Shown here piece by piece: positions 8,233 through 17,971 of a DNA stretch of 64,000 bases. The first letter of the stretch is position 1; the number at the start of each line of letters is the position of its first letter. Under the pieces are notes generated by a model, which was given only the letters and a program-made list of their open reading frames with translations, was not told the origin of the DNA and ran no database searches. A program made the position numbers and the translations under genes. The DNA is taken from the NCBI RefSeq assembly GCF_029603165.1, contig NZ_JAQSVC010000001.1:992001-1056000 (forward strand), given 5' to 3'. Source of the DNA: Galbibacter pacificus (GTDB lineage: Bacteria > Bacteroidota > Bacteroidia > Flavobacteriales > Flavobacteriaceae).

Positions 8233-10788
8233 ATGGCAGAAGGAGAAAAGCTGATCCCTATTAATATTGAGGACGAGATGAAATCGGCTTACATTGATTA
8301 TTCAATGTCGGTCATTGTGTCACGTGCTCTACCAGATGTTAGGGACGGACTAAAACCTGTTCACCGACGCGTTTTGTTCGGGATGCATGAATTGGGAGTT
8401 AGATCTAACAGTTCTTATAAAAAATCTGCGAGAATTGTAGGTGAAGTTCTAGGTAAGTATCACCCGCACGGAGATACTTCCGTTTACGATACCATGGTAC
8501 GGATGGCCCAAAGCTGGAGCTTGCGCTACATGATGGTAGATGGTCAGGGGAACTTTGGATCGATAGATGGAGACAGCCCGGCGGCAATGCGTTATACCGA
8601 AGCCCGTATGCGGAAAATATCAGAAGATATGCTTGCTGATATTGATAAAGATACCGTAGATCATCAGTTAAACTTCGACGATACCTTAAAAGAACCTAAA
8701 GTACTTCCTACCAGGGTGCCAAACCTATTGATAAATGGTGCATCGGGGATTGCTGTGGGAATGGCTACCAATATGCCCCCGCACAACCTATCGGAAGTTA
8801 TAGACGGTACCGTAGCCTATATAGAAAACAGCGACATAGAGATAGACGAGCTCATCGAGCACGTAAAGGCCCCCGATTTTCCAACAGGAGGTATTATTTA
8901 TGGCTACGATGGCGTTCGTGAAGCTTTTAAAACCGGAAGGGGGCGCGTGGTAATGCGTGCCAAGGCCCATACGGAAGAAGTTAACGGAAGAGAGTCTATC
9001 GTTGTAACCGAAATTCCATATCAGGTCAACAAGGCAGACATGATTAAGAAAACGGCAGACCTTGTTAACGATAAAAAAATTGAAGGGATTTCGAACATCC
9101 GTGACGAATCGGACAGAAACGGGATGCGCATTGTTTATATCTTAAAGCGCGATGCCATTCCAAATATTGTTTTAAATACACTTTATAAATATACGGCACT
9201 GCAATCTTCGTTTAGCGTAAACAATATTGCATTGGTAAACGGTAGGCCGCAATTGCTTAATTTGAAAGACATGATCCACCATTTTGTGGAACACCGTCAT
9301 GAAGTAGTTGTAAGAAGGACCGAATACGAACTGCGCAAAGCGGAAGAACGGGCCCATATTCTTGAAGGCTTGATTATTGCTTCTGATAATATAGACGAAG
9401 TAATTGCCATTATCCGGGCTTCCAGCAATGCAGATGAAGCGCGTACCAAATTAATAGAACGTTTTAAACTGTCGGAAATCCAGGCCAAGGCAATCGTAGA
9501 AATGCGATTGAGACAATTAACGGGGCTGGAACAGGACAAACTGCGTTCTGAATATGAAGAAATTAAAAAATTCATTGATGATTGTAAAGATATTCTTGCC
9601 CGTAAAGAGCGTAGAATGGACATCATCAAAGAAGAACTTCTGGAAGTAAAAGATAAATACGGAGATGAACGTCGCTCTCAAATAGAATACGCCGGAGGCG
9701 ATTTGAGCATTGAGGACATGATCCCGGACGAGCAAGTGGTTATTACCATTTCTCATGCGGGTTACATTAAAAGGACACCGCTTACCGAATACAAAACCCA
9801 AAATAGGGGCGGGGTGGGCCAAAAAGGCTCTTCGACAAGGAACGAAGACTTCTTGGAGCATTTGTTCGTGGGTACCAACCACCAATACATGTTGTTCTTT
9901 ACCCAAAAAGGAAAATGTTTCTGGATGCGCGTTTACGAAATCCCCGAAGGGAGCAAAACTTCCAAAGGAAGGGCTATCCAAAACCTAATCAATATTGAAC
10001 AAGACGATAAGGTAAAAGCTTTTATTTGCACCAAAGATTTAAAAGACGAAGAATATATCAACAGTCATTTTGTCATAATGGCCACAAACAAAGGTGTGGT
10101 CAAGAAAACGTCACTTGAGCAATATTCGCGTCCGCGCCAAAATGGTATCAATGCCATAACCATTCGGGAAGGCGACGAACTTTTGGAGGCAAAGCTAACC
10201 ACCGGAAACAGCCAGATACTGCTTGCGGTCAAGTCTGGTAAAGCCATCCGGTTTGAAGAAAGCAAAACACGGCCAATGGGAAGAAATGCTTCTGGTGTGC
10301 GTGGGATTACCCTTGCCGATGATAACGACGAGGTAGTCGGGATGGTTTCCGTTAACAATTTTGAAGACAATATTTTAGTGGTTTCAGAAAACGGTTACGG
10401 AAAACGTACTTATCTGGACGACCCAGAAGATGGAGAAGCCGTTTACCGGATTACCAATCGTGGCGGTAAAGGTGTTAAAACCATGTCCATTACCGAAAAA
10501 ACAGGTGCTTTGGTAGCTATCAAAAACGTGTCTGATGAAGACGACCTTATGATAATTACAAAATCTGGAGTAGCCATAAGAATGGCCATTGAAGATCTTA
10601 GGGTAATGGGCCGTGCCACACAAGGCGTAAAATTAATAAATTTGAAAAACGATTCCATTGCCGCTGTTGCCAAAGTGATGAAAGAAGAAGAGGAGATAGA
10701 TGATGTAGAAGATATCGAGGTAAACGATGATGGCATAGATGTTGATTCGAACACGGAAGAAAATACAGATAACAACAATAACGAATAA
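8233..10788 (+). CDS. gyrA: DNA gyrase subunit A
   Basis: This is the type II topoisomerase subunit that cuts and rejoins DNA. The catalytic Tyr is Y121 in [10 protein letters not shown]. The quinolone-determining region reads [17 protein letters not shown] (77-93), so the residue equivalent to E. coli Ser83 is Thr82 while the Asp87 equivalent is kept (D86). [17 protein letters not shown] marks the end of the coiled-coil part. The C-terminal beta-pinwheel follows, with a degenerate GyrA box (QNRGGVG). The protein ends in a long acidic, Asn-rich tail of about 35 residues. The TPR gene begins 25 bp downstream and is probably co-transcribed. Confidence 0.97.
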   Translation: MAEGEKLIPINIEDEMKSAYIDYSMSVIVSRALPDVRDGLKPVHRRVLFGMHELGVRSNSSYKKSARIVGEVLGKYHPHGDTSVYDTMVRMAQSWSLRYMMVDGQGNFGSIDGDSPAAMRYTEARMRKISEDMLADIDKDTVDHQLNFDDTLKEPKVLPTRVPNLLINGASGIAVGMATNMPPHNLSEVIDGTVAYIENSDIEIDELIEHVKAPDFPTGGIIYGYDGVREAFKTGRGRVVMRAKAHTEEVNGRESIVVTEIPYQVNKADMIKKTADLVNDKKIEGISNIRDESDRNGMRIVYILKRDAIPNIVLNTLYKYTALQSSFSVNNIALVNGRPQLLNLKDMIHHFVEHRHEVVVRRTEYELRKAEERAHILEGLIIASDNIDEVIAIIRASSNADEARTKLIERFKLSEIQAKAIVEMRLRQLTGLEQDKLRSEYEEIKKFIDDCKDILARKERRMDIIKEELLEVKDKYGDERRSQIEYAGGDLSIEDMIPDEQVVITISHAGYIKRTPLTEYKTQNRGGVGQKGSSTRNEDFLEHLFVGTNHQYMLFFTQKGKCFWMRVYEIPEGSKTSKGRAIQNLINIEQDDKVKAFICTKDLKDEEYINSHFVIMATNKGVVKKTSLEQYSRPRQNGINAITIREGDELLEAKLTTGNSQILLAVKSGKAIRFEESKTRPMGRNASGVRGITLADDNDEVVGMVSVNNFEDNILVVSENGYGKRTYLDDPEDGEAVYRITNRGGKGVKTMSITEKTGALVAIKNVSDEDDLMIITKSGVAIRMAIEDLRVMGRATQGVKLINLKNDSIAAVAKVMKEEEEIDDVEDIEVNDDGIDVDSNTEENTDNNNNE

Positions 10789-10813
10789 CACTTAACACAA
10801 ATTTTTATTACCA

Positions 10814-12085
10814 ATGAAAAAACAAGTTTTATTAGCGTCGGCAATATTGGCTTCTTCTTTCGCAATAGCCCAAAAAAGCGAGCTGAGGGATGCTGAAAAA
10901 GCCTTGGACAAAGGGAGTTCTGCCGAAGCGAAAAGCACATTAGAAAGCATATCGTCTACCATTGAAACAGCGGACGATAAATATAAAGATGAGTATTATT
11001 TCCTTTTAGGAAAAACATATGTAGACTTGGCCAAAAAAAGTGGCTCTGATGCAGATTACGAAAAAGCCGTAAATTCTTTTAACCAGTTAATCGAATTTGA
11101 AAAATCGTACAAGACAAAATATACAGATGAAGCCAAAGAAATCCTTAACGGCTTGTCTGGAGACATTGTAAATGCCGCTGTTGAAGATAACAAAAACGAA
11201 AACTTTGCCGGGGCAGCCAAAAAACTGCATATGGCTTATGAAATGACCGACAATCAGGATTATTTATACTTTGCTGCATCTAGTGCAGTAAACGGTGGAG
11301 ATCTGGATACGGCTCTTGAATATTACGAGAAATTGAACGAGTTGGAATACACCGGAGAGAGTACCGCATACATGGCCGTTAACAAAGAAACCGGTGAAAC
11401 CGAAAACCTTGGGTCTGAGCAAAATCGTGACCTCATGGTTAAAACTGGTGAATACACAGATCCATCTGAGGAAGAAACCGAATCGAGATATCCTGAAATT
11501 ATAAAAAACATTGCGTTGATTTATAATGAAAAAGGAGAGACCGAGAAGGCCGCTGAAGCCATTAAAGATGCAAGAGAAGCAAATCCAGAAGATATTAACT
11601 TATTGCTTACCGAAGCTAATATGTACATAAAAATGGGGGATAAGGCCAAGTTTCAATCTTTAATGGAAGAGGCTATTCAAAAAGACCCCAACAATCCTAC
11701 ACTTTATTACAACCTTGGCGTTATAACTGCCGAGCAGGGTAATAAGGAACAGGCTAAAAAATACTATGAAAAAGCCTTGGAATTGGATCCCGAAAATGAA
11801 AATGTATATTTAAACATGGCTTCCTTGATCCTTTCTGATGAAAGAGCAATGGTTGATGAAATGAACGGATTGGGGAATTCTGCTGCCGACAACAAACGTT
11901 ACGACGAATTAAAAGGTCAGCGTGAAGAATTGTACAGAAGCGCGGTTCCTTATCTTGAAAAACTTTTAACCATCAATCCAGATAATATAGATGCCGTAAG
12001 AACACTTATGAATATCTATGGAACACTTGGTGAACAAGCTAAGTTTAAAGAAATGAAAGATAAATTGGCTACTTTGGAACAATAA
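10814..12085 (+). CDS. Secreted TPR-repeat protein
   Basis: The 423-residue protein begins with a signal peptide (MKKQVLLASAILASSFAIAQ), with likely cleavage after AIA. It consists of tetratricopeptide helices, clearest at about 230-345 (for example NPTLYYNLGVITAEQGNKEQ followed by KKYYEKALELDPENENVYLNMA) and again at 375-415. It presumably acts as a periplasmic or outer-membrane scaffold; its partner is unknown. It follows gyrA by 25 bp and ends in a strong terminator. Its placement after gyrA need not mean a functional link. Confidence 0.85.
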   Translation: MKKQVLLASAILASSFAIAQKSELRDAEKALDKGSSAEAKSTLESISSTIETADDKYKDEYYFLLGKTYVDLAKKSGSDADYEKAVNSFNQLIEFEKSYKTKYTDEAKEILNGLSGDIVNAAVEDNKNENFAGAAKKLHMAYEMTDNQDYLYFAASSAVNGGDLDTALEYYEKLNELEYTGESTAYMAVNKETGETENLGSEQNRDLMVKTGEYTDPSEEETESRYPEIIKNIALIYNEKGETEKAAEAIKDAREANPEDINLLLTEANMYIKMGDKAKFQSLMEEAIQKDPNNPTLYYNLGVITAEQGNKEQAKKYYEKALELDPENENVYLNMASLILSDERAMVDEMNGLGNSAADNKRYDELKGQREELYRSAVPYLEKLLTINPDNIDAVRTLMNIYGTLGEQAKFKEMKDKLATLEQ

Positions 12086-12107
12086 GAGAGCTAAAAATAT
12101 TATTAGG

Positions 12108-12135
12108 AAAAGCGCCTTGAAAAAGGCGCTTTTTT
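12108..12135 (+). terminator. Terminator after the gyrA-TPR unit
   Basis: AAAAGCGCCTT and AAGGCGCTTTT form an 11-bp stem with a short A-rich loop, running into a T-tract. The T-tract is shared with the first base pairs of the 104-bp dispersed repeat. Confidence 0.9.
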
Positions 12136-12234
12136 ATTGGCGCCGCCAAAGGGTATAATATCTCGAGGCTTGCCTCGAAATTAAAAATTTGTTTCCGACC
12201 AATGCCTCGTGTGTTTGCACCGAGGTAGTTTACT
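12131..12234. repeat. 104-bp dispersed repeat, copy 1
   Basis: This segment is 100/104 identical to 35211-35314, in the same orientation. It contains two hairpins: CGAGG-CTTG-CCTCG, and CCTCG(T)GTGC-TT-GCACCGAGG. It ends with the TTA that is the stop codon (TAA) of the minus-strand CE12 esterase gene. The palindromic architecture resembles REP-type elements; no transposase is present in the window. Confidence 0.85.
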
Positions 12235-12994
12235 TTAGGTATTTTGCTAACGGGCTATTGCTCTTTTTTAATTTATCTACAGCCAGTTTGGCAATTAAGG
12301 TAGCTCCTTTTACGGATAAATGGGTGTTGTCTTCTTTACCGTTTGGGTAATAGGCAATTTCGCCCGGTTTATAATGCAAGTGGAGTTCTTTTGATTTTTC
12401 CGGCCCATAGGATTCCTCTAAAATTTCGGTCATGTACTGAAGGTCGATAAAAGGCACATTCATTTCACCGGCAACCAAACGTGTTTCTAGCGGATATTCC
12501 CCATGTGTATCTACCAAAACCCCATGTTCGTTAAAATTTCTTCTTACAATAGACGACAATAGAATAGGGGAGGCACCTTTTTCTCTGGTTTCGCGCACAA
12601 ACTTTATTAGGTTGTGCCTATAGGCCGTATGTGGATTGGTATACCTTGTGGCATCTTTTATTTTTTGATCGTTGTGCCCAAATTGTATAAAAACATAATC
12701 TCCCGGTTTTAATTCATTATAAATAGAATCCCAGCGGTTTTCATTAATAAAGCTGCGGGTGCTCCTTCCGTTTACGGCCTTGTTTTTAACAAGCACATCA
12801 TTATTGAAAAACTGCTGTAGCATTTGTGCCCAGCCCCTTTCTGGATTTTCTTCTGGATTGGGTTTGTTTGCCATGGTAGAATCTCCAATGGTGTAAAGTG
12901 AAATTTGCTGGGCGTTTACCTGAACCGCAAAAAGGAACATGACAAACAGGCTTATAACCTTTATTTTTTTATGGTTTGAGGTACCATTTATCAT
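12230..12994 (-). CDS. Rhamnogalacturonan acetylesterase, CE12-like SGNH hydrolase
   Basis: The 254-residue exported esterase carries the SGNH blocks: GDSTM with nucleophile Ser39, NGRS (75-78), GHND (106-109) and EDNTHLS with the catalytic Asp/His pair at D222 and H225. The DNTHLS form is typical of CE12 rhamnogalacturonan or pectin acetylesterases, which remove acetyl groups from galacturonosyl residues. A signal peptide ends near VNAQQ (about residue 29). Its start overlaps the end of the upstream pectinesterase gene by 26 bp, suggesting translational coupling. It is the last gene of the susC1 operon, and its stop codon lies within a dispersed repeat. Confidence 0.9.
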   Translation of the reverse strand: MINGTSNHKKIKVISLFVMFLFAVQVNAQQISLYTIGDSTMANKPNPEENPERGWAQMLQQFFNNDVLVKNKAVNGRSTRSFINENRWDSIYNELKPGDYVFIQFGHNDQKIKDATRYTNPHTAYRHNLIKFVRETREKGASPILLSSIVRRNFNEHGVLVDTHGEYPLETRLVAGEMNVPFIDLQYMTEILEESYGPEKSKELHLHYKPGEIAYYPNGKEDNTHLSVKGATLIAKLAVDKLKKSNSPLAKYLK

Positions 12995-13955
12995 CTTGGT
13001 CTGTTTTTAAAATGTTTTTAACTGTATATACCTTGTATTGCTCTTTGGTAAGTTGATGCGACCATGGAACGCGGCTTGTTATATTTTTACCCAATCCTGT
13101 CGAGTTGTATTCGGCATAAAGGGTTTTTTGGTGGGTATCGGGTTTGTCCCAATCGTCCCAGCCTTTCGGGAGTATATGTTGCCCCATATTGCAATTTATA
13201 AAAACGGTTTTTGCATACACGCGCCACGGCCTTCCTAAATAAACCTTGCCCACATTGGTAGCGGCGGTAAGCCTGCAATTAATAAATACCAGTCCAAACC
13301 CGATTCCTTTGGGTGTAGAGGCTGCTGTAATATAGGAATCGCTTTTACTGTGTAAGATGCAATTATTAAAAACAGCGGTTGCCTGACCAAAAATAAAATC
13401 GGTTGAGCCCTCAATATAACAGTTTTTAAAATATTGTTTATTGCCTTCCCCGGCAACGTATACGGTATCTTGATTTCCGTTAATGTTGCAATTTTCCACA
13501 ATTACCCTATTGGATGTTATTGCCAGTGAAATGGCCTGCCCAACAGGACCAGCCGAATTGGAAATGGTAAGGTTTTTTACAATACAGTCGTTTGCATCAA
13601 TTTGAAGCGTGGCGGTATGGAAGGTACTGTTTCTTCCCAGTCCGATGGCATCAAAATAATCGTTGTATTCAATAATCGTTTCTTCTTTACTTTCGCCAAT
13701 AATCGTGAGCATGGGGTTCCATTGGTATATTTTTACTTTTTCATGGTAAGTACCTTTTTTTATAAAAATGGTGATTCTTTCGTATGGAAAAGACTTTATA
13801 GCGTTAATGGCTTCCTGTATTGAAGTATAATCACCGCTTCCGTCTTTGGCCACTATAAAATCTATTTCTTCTTTATGAGAATTATTGTCGATTCCATACA
13901 ATTGAAGACTTATCAGAAATAAAAAAACAAAGAATAATTTGAATAAAGGTTGCAT
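12969..13955 (-). CDS. Pectinesterase, CE8 family
   Basis: The 328-residue protein has a signal peptide (about 1-22) followed by a right-handed beta-helix pectin methylesterase. Visible family signatures are KDGSGDYTSIQEAI (37-50), GNQDTVY with catalytic Asp163, GSTDFIFG with nucleophile Asp186, and LGRPW with Arg242. The enzyme removes methyl esters from homogalacturonan, making it accessible to lyases and hydrolases, and acts in the periplasm or at the cell surface. It lies 3 bp downstream of GH105 and overlaps the CE12 gene at its end. Confidence 0.93.
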   Translation of the reverse strand: MQPLFKLFFVFLFLISLQLYGIDNNSHKEEIDFIVAKDGSGDYTSIQEAINAIKSFPYERITIFIKKGTYHEKVKIYQWNPMLTIIGESKEETIIEYNDYFDAIGLGRNSTFHTATLQIDANDCIVKNLTISNSAGPVGQAISLAITSNRVIVENCNINGNQDTVYVAGEGNKQYFKNCYIEGSTDFIFGQATAVFNNCILHSKSDSYITAASTPKGIGFGLVFINCRLTAATNVGKVYLGRPWRVYAKTVFINCNMGQHILPKGWDDWDKPDTHQKTLYAEYNSTGLGKNITSRVPWSHQLTKEQYKVYTVKNILKTDQDDKWYLKP

Positions 13956-13958
13956 GGT

Positions 13959-15185
13959 TTATTTATCGAGTTGTAATGCTGCCAAAATAAAAGGTCCGGT
14001 TCCCTTGGGGTCGTTGTCCTTTTTACGCTCGTTGATGTAATATTTGTACGTTCCATCCCTGTATGGGTTACCGCCAAGGCCTGCCACGGCACATACTTGG
14101 GTAAGGGTTATGGTGCCATTATCTTGTACCTTGATAAGTTTTGTGGTAAGCCCATTAAAACCTTTTGTTGCATTTTCCATGAAATAATCCGGCAAATAAC
14201 CTTTGTTTACACCTTTGGCCAATGCATAGGTTAACATGGCCGAACCCGAAGCTTCCAGGTAATTCCCATCACGGTCGCCCATATTGGGCACTTGGTACCA
14301 AAGTCCACTTTCATCTTGAAATGCAACAACGGCTGTGGCCAATTGGTTAAGGGACGTTATCAGCTCTTGTTTTTTAGGGTGATTTTCTGGAAAATAATCG
14401 AGCACATCTACCAAAGCCATTGCATACCACCCCAGGGAACGTGACCAAAAATTAGGTGAAGTCCCCGTTTTTTTATCGGCCCATTCCATTTGCCTACTTT
14501 CGTCCCAACCATGATATAATAATCCGGTATTTGGGTCTTTGGCATTTGTTTCAATAAGTTGAAATTGCTTGGCAATGTCGTTCAATGCTTTTCCTTCTTC
14601 AAAAGTTGTGGTGTATTGGGTATAAAAGGGGGCTCCCATGTATAGACCATCCAGCCACATTTGATTTGGATACCGTTTTTTGTGCCAAAAACCACCGGAT
14701 TTCGTACGTGGCTGATCTTTTAATTGAAGCCGCAAGGTGTCCATGGCAATTTTGTACCGTTTATCATTTGTTTTGGCATATAGATCGAACAATATCTTAC
14801 CGGCATTGATCATGTCTATGTTATATTTTTCTATTTCGTAATTAACAATATTGCCACTGCTATCTATTAAAGCATCGGCATAGCCTTTGGCATAATCATA
14901 ATAAGCTTTGTTTTGGGTTTCTGCATACAATTTTTCAAAGGCCAGCGAAACCAGGCCGTGTACATAATCCCATTTGGGCCTTTTTGCATCGTCAATTTGC
15001 CAAGCTTCCGGGTTTCTGTACATAATGGATTTTGCCATTTTTTCTGACCATTTTTCAGTGGAATCTACAACCATTTTTATTCGAGACGTAGTCGTTTCGG
15101 CTTTCTTTTCAGTCTTCTTACAACTAAAAAAAGATGCGGAAATAGCCAAAATGGCCATAAAAGAGATGCAGTAAGTAAATTTCAT
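13959..15185 (-). CDS. GH105 unsaturated rhamnogalacturonyl/galacturonyl hydrolase, lipoprotein
   Basis: The 408-residue protein starts with a lipoprotein signal (lipobox ending at Cys22). The rest is an alpha/alpha-barrel of YteR/YesR type, with WDYVHG (72-77), MWLDGLYMG containing the likely catalytic Asp179, SPNFWSRSLGWYAMA and GDRDGNYLEASGSAM. GH105 enzymes hydrate and release the 4,5-unsaturated uronate left by pectin or rhamnogalacturonan lyases. Their product feeds KdgF, KduI and KduD, all encoded about 15-20 kb away in this window. It sits between DUF4861 and the pectinesterase in the susC1 operon. Confidence 0.93.
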   Translation of the reverse strand: MKFTYCISFMAILAISASFFSCKKTEKKAETTTSRIKMVVDSTEKWSEKMAKSIMYRNPEAWQIDDAKRPKWDYVHGLVSLAFEKLYAETQNKAYYDYAKGYADALIDSSGNIVNYEIEKYNIDMINAGKILFDLYAKTNDKRYKIAMDTLRLQLKDQPRTKSGGFWHKKRYPNQMWLDGLYMGAPFYTQYTTTFEEGKALNDIAKQFQLIETNAKDPNTGLLYHGWDESRQMEWADKKTGTSPNFWSRSLGWYAMALVDVLDYFPENHPKKQELITSLNQLATAVVAFQDESGLWYQVPNMGDRDGNYLEASGSAMLTYALAKGVNKGYLPDYFMENATKGFNGLTTKLIKVQDNGTITLTQVCAVAGLGGNPYRDGTYKYYINERKKDNDPKGTGPFILAALQLDK

Positions 15186-15196
15186 AAATAAATTGG

Positions 15197-16228
15197 TTAT
15201 GGTAATTGGTTATTAGAGTTTAAGGTCTCAAGTACACCATTGATGTATTCAATAAAATCGGCTTGATTGGTAATACCATCTTTTTCTTTTTCCCAAGCCC
15301 CTAAAAAGTAATAAGATATGGCATTGGCAGTGGGTTTGAAAACCAATAAATGATCGTCCGGGCCTTCAACCTCATTTTCAACATCTGTGGTTTTATAGAA
15401 GATTGCCATTCCCAATTTATCGGGGACAAGAGTTTGTGTACCGTATGTTGCCATATATGCCCAGTTGCCATTTGCACTCTTTTTGGAAATTAAATCAATG
15501 TCATCAAATTTTACGATTCCTGTGCATATGCCTTCAATAGCTTTGGAAGGAGTAACGGTATGTTTTGTATAACGGTGATTTTGGGTAATGCTTAATTTTG
15601 AAAAAAGGTCTATTTTTTGTTGATTGGTTTCCCACCCGTGATAATCCACATACACTGAAGAAGCAGTGGCAGAGTTTTCAACTTTTGCATAGGTGGAGTC
15701 CACTTTTTCAAAATGCAGTACTTTTCCGTCTATATATCTTCCAATAGAACCTATTCCAAGGGATTTTCCGGCTTTTAGGATGTCCATTCCCCAATCGTTC
15801 ATTTCGTGGTACGAGTCAAAATTGTCCTGTCCAACGTTGGGGAGCACCATTTCGCTGGTTTTTTTTCCGAAGATATCTATGGCGTTACGCCAGTCCAGAT
15901 ATAAGCGATAGCCTACTTTGTTGCTTTCCCACCCGGGGCCTTCATACCTTATGTACCATGAATGATCTGTATGTTCTTTTGGTACTTTGAGTTCTTGAAC
16001 ATTTTTATAAGATGTTCCATTGCTATATTCTTTGTGATTTTTTGAACCGTCTACCCATTTGCCACCTTGGGCAATAGAAATTTCGGCATATGTTTTTCTT
16101 TTGTTTTGTTGTGTCTCTACAGGTTTTTCAGCAGGGGCATTATCGGCTGATTCTTTTTTTGGTTCGGTTTTGCATGCTGTGGATAATGCCAAGCAGCATA
16201 ATGGGATTAAGAATTTAACTTTTTTCAT
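15197..16228 (-). CDS. DUF4861 family lipoprotein
   Basis: This 343-residue exported lipoprotein (signal with Cys19 in LSTACK) is followed by a low-complexity linker and a beta-rich domain of the DUF4861 type. Blocks such as YIRYEGPGWESNKVGYRLYL (92-111) and the EMNDWGMDILKAGKSLGIGS region are characteristic. The family is common in pectin utilisation loci of Bacteroidota; its reaction is not known to me. The first gene after the hairpin behind susD1, it probably acts on pectic oligosaccharides in the periplasm. Confidence 0.82.
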   Translation of the reverse strand: MKKVKFLIPLCCLALSTACKTEPKKESADNAPAEKPVETQQNKRKTYAEISIAQGGKWVDGSKNHKEYSNGTSYKNVQELKVPKEHTDHSWYIRYEGPGWESNKVGYRLYLDWRNAIDIFGKKTSEMVLPNVGQDNFDSYHEMNDWGMDILKAGKSLGIGSIGRYIDGKVLHFEKVDSTYAKVENSATASSVYVDYHGWETNQQKIDLFSKLSITQNHRYTKHTVTPSKAIEGICTGIVKFDDIDLISKKSANGNWAYMATYGTQTLVPDKLGMAIFYKTTDVENEVEGPDDHLLVFKPTANAISYYFLGAWEKEKDGITNQADFIEYINGVLETLNSNNQLP

Positions 16229-16273
16229 TGTATTGATTTTAATATTGAATTGTAGGTTTTTATTTTAAACATT

Positions 16274-16307
16274 ATGAACTTGGCGACTTTTATATCACCA
16301 AGTTCAT
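16274..16307 (-). terminator. Hairpin between susD1 and the enzyme genes
   Basis: ATGAACTTGG (16274-16283) and CCAAGTTCAT (16298-16307) form a perfect 10-bp stem that extends inward after one mismatch. There is no long T-tract, so it could be a processing or mRNA-stability hairpin that sets higher susC/susD levels rather than a full terminator. Confidence 0.6.
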
Positions 16308-16342
16308 GAATGCTAACTAAATGTACGATTTAAAAACGAAAA

Positions 16343-17965
16343 CTATTCATATGCAGTATTTTGAGGGAAATCTTTATTCTGGTTTAGGTCTATTGCCTCT
16401 TGCGGAATAGGCCTTAATATTTTAAGCTCCCCATTGGCTCCAACAAAGTTTCCTTCATCGATTAAATAATGGTACATGGAGGCTCTTTCTACCAATTTTC
16501 CGGTACGTTTTAAATCGAACCAGCGATGGTATTCCCCAAGGAGTTCCCTTGCTCGTTCATCCAGGATATAATCAATATCCATATCGGCGGCCGTTGCGGG
16601 AGTGGCATTGGCTCTTTCCCTAACGGCATTAAGTCTCGCCAAGGCCGTTCCGGCATTTCCGTTTTGAAAATAAGCTTCGGCAGCGATTAAATAGGTGTCT
16701 GCCAATCTGGACAAAATAATATCTCTTGTGCTTCCTCCATTGCTGCTGAAAGGTGATTTAGGGTCGTCAAACTTTTTAACGGGAATGGTTTCGTAATCAA
16801 AATTTCTGTTTTCAGAAGGTACATATTCCCCATATGCATGTATGGTTGTATTTGGATGATCCAAACGGTAAGCAGTAGTATCGGCCGTGGTGCTAGCCCA
16901 TTTAGGCGCATAATAATGCGCTACTTCCAGCCCACTATGATCTTCTACCCTAAAATAATCGTAATATTTTTGGAAAGCTTCCGTCATAAATGTTCCTTCC
17001 CAGCGCTCGTCGCCTTCATCAAACAGGCTAACGGCAAAAGCGGTAGGGCATAGGGTGTATGATCTGTATGGTGCATTATCGGCAACTTCGGCCCCGCCTA
17101 AATACGAGCTGAAATAATAGTTTTGCTTGTTCCCGATATTAGTTGGATCCGAGCTGTTTGATGTTTCATCATATTGAACGGAAAAAATGGTTTCAGCATT
17201 CATTTCATTGCCCGGGGCCCACAATTCTTCAAAAGGAATGGTTAATGCCTGCCCGTTAATGGCATCGTCGGCATAGCTGGCGGCTTTGCTAAAATCGTCG
17301 GAAGCGGCGAAACTTTCGTACCCCCTTGTTAAATGTACCTTGGCAAGCAAATGCTGAACCGCCCTTTTGTTAACATGGCCATCGAATGCCCCGCTACCAA
17401 CCATGGTTAAAGATTCTTCAAGTTCCGAAACTATAAAACTGTAAACTTCTTCGGCAGAGTTCCTGTCGAACGTCAATACCGGGCTGTCGATATAATCGGT
17501 TACCAGTCCAACGCCACCATATGTCTGAACCAATAAAAAATAGGCATTGGCGCGTAAATATTTAACTTCTCCAAGTTGTTGGCTAAGATTAGGTGTTTGT
17601 TCGGTCAAGTCGCTATAATAAATGGCCATATTCGCACTTTGTATGGCTTGATAGCAGGTTGTATACAATTGTCCAACGCCTTGAGAAGAAGACGTTAATT
17701 GGGTATATCGGCTTAATCCCGGCGGTTCTTGGTCACGTCCTTCGGCATAAAGATCTGTACCAGCACTAAACAGCCAAGCATCGCCACCATAAATATCTTT
17801 AAGTTTTGCATAATTGACATTGATTAATGAATTATAACCATTAGCAGTGGTATAAAAGCTGTCGGCAGTAACGTTTGATAGATTTTCTTCTTCTAAATAA
17901 TCATCACAAGAGAAGCATGTGATGCTTATGATTCCTAAACCTAGTAATATATTTTTGATCCTCAT
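16343..17965 (-). CDS. SusD/RagB family glycan-binding lipoprotein (PUL 1)
   Basis: The 540-residue surface lipoprotein (lipobox ending at Cys20) has the SusD fold: an N-terminal TPR-like part with YLRANAYFLLVQTYGGVGLVT (about 145-165) and a C-terminal RagB/SusD region with DERARELLGEYHRWFDLKRTGKL (about 470-492). It caps the SusC channel and binds imported oligosaccharide. It follows susC1 with 6 bp between them, the standard pair. Given the esterases and GH105 downstream, a pectic ligand is likely but is an inference. Confidence 0.95.
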   Translation of the reverse strand: MRIKNILLGLGIISITCFSCDDYLEEENLSNVTADSFYTTANGYNSLINVNYAKLKDIYGGDAWLFSAGTDLYAEGRDQEPPGLSRYTQLTSSSQGVGQLYTTCYQAIQSANMAIYYSDLTEQTPNLSQQLGEVKYLRANAYFLLVQTYGGVGLVTDYIDSPVLTFDRNSAEEVYSFIVSELEESLTMVGSGAFDGHVNKRAVQHLLAKVHLTRGYESFAASDDFSKAASYADDAINGQALTIPFEELWAPGNEMNAETIFSVQYDETSNSSDPTNIGNKQNYYFSSYLGGAEVADNAPYRSYTLCPTAFAVSLFDEGDERWEGTFMTEAFQKYYDYFRVEDHSGLEVAHYYAPKWASTTADTTAYRLDHPNTTIHAYGEYVPSENRNFDYETIPVKKFDDPKSPFSSNGGSTRDIILSRLADTYLIAAEAYFQNGNAGTALARLNAVRERANATPATAADMDIDYILDERARELLGEYHRWFDLKRTGKLVERASMYHYLIDEGNFVGANGELKILRPIPQEAIDLNQNKDFPQNTAYE

Positions 17966-17971
17966 GATTGA

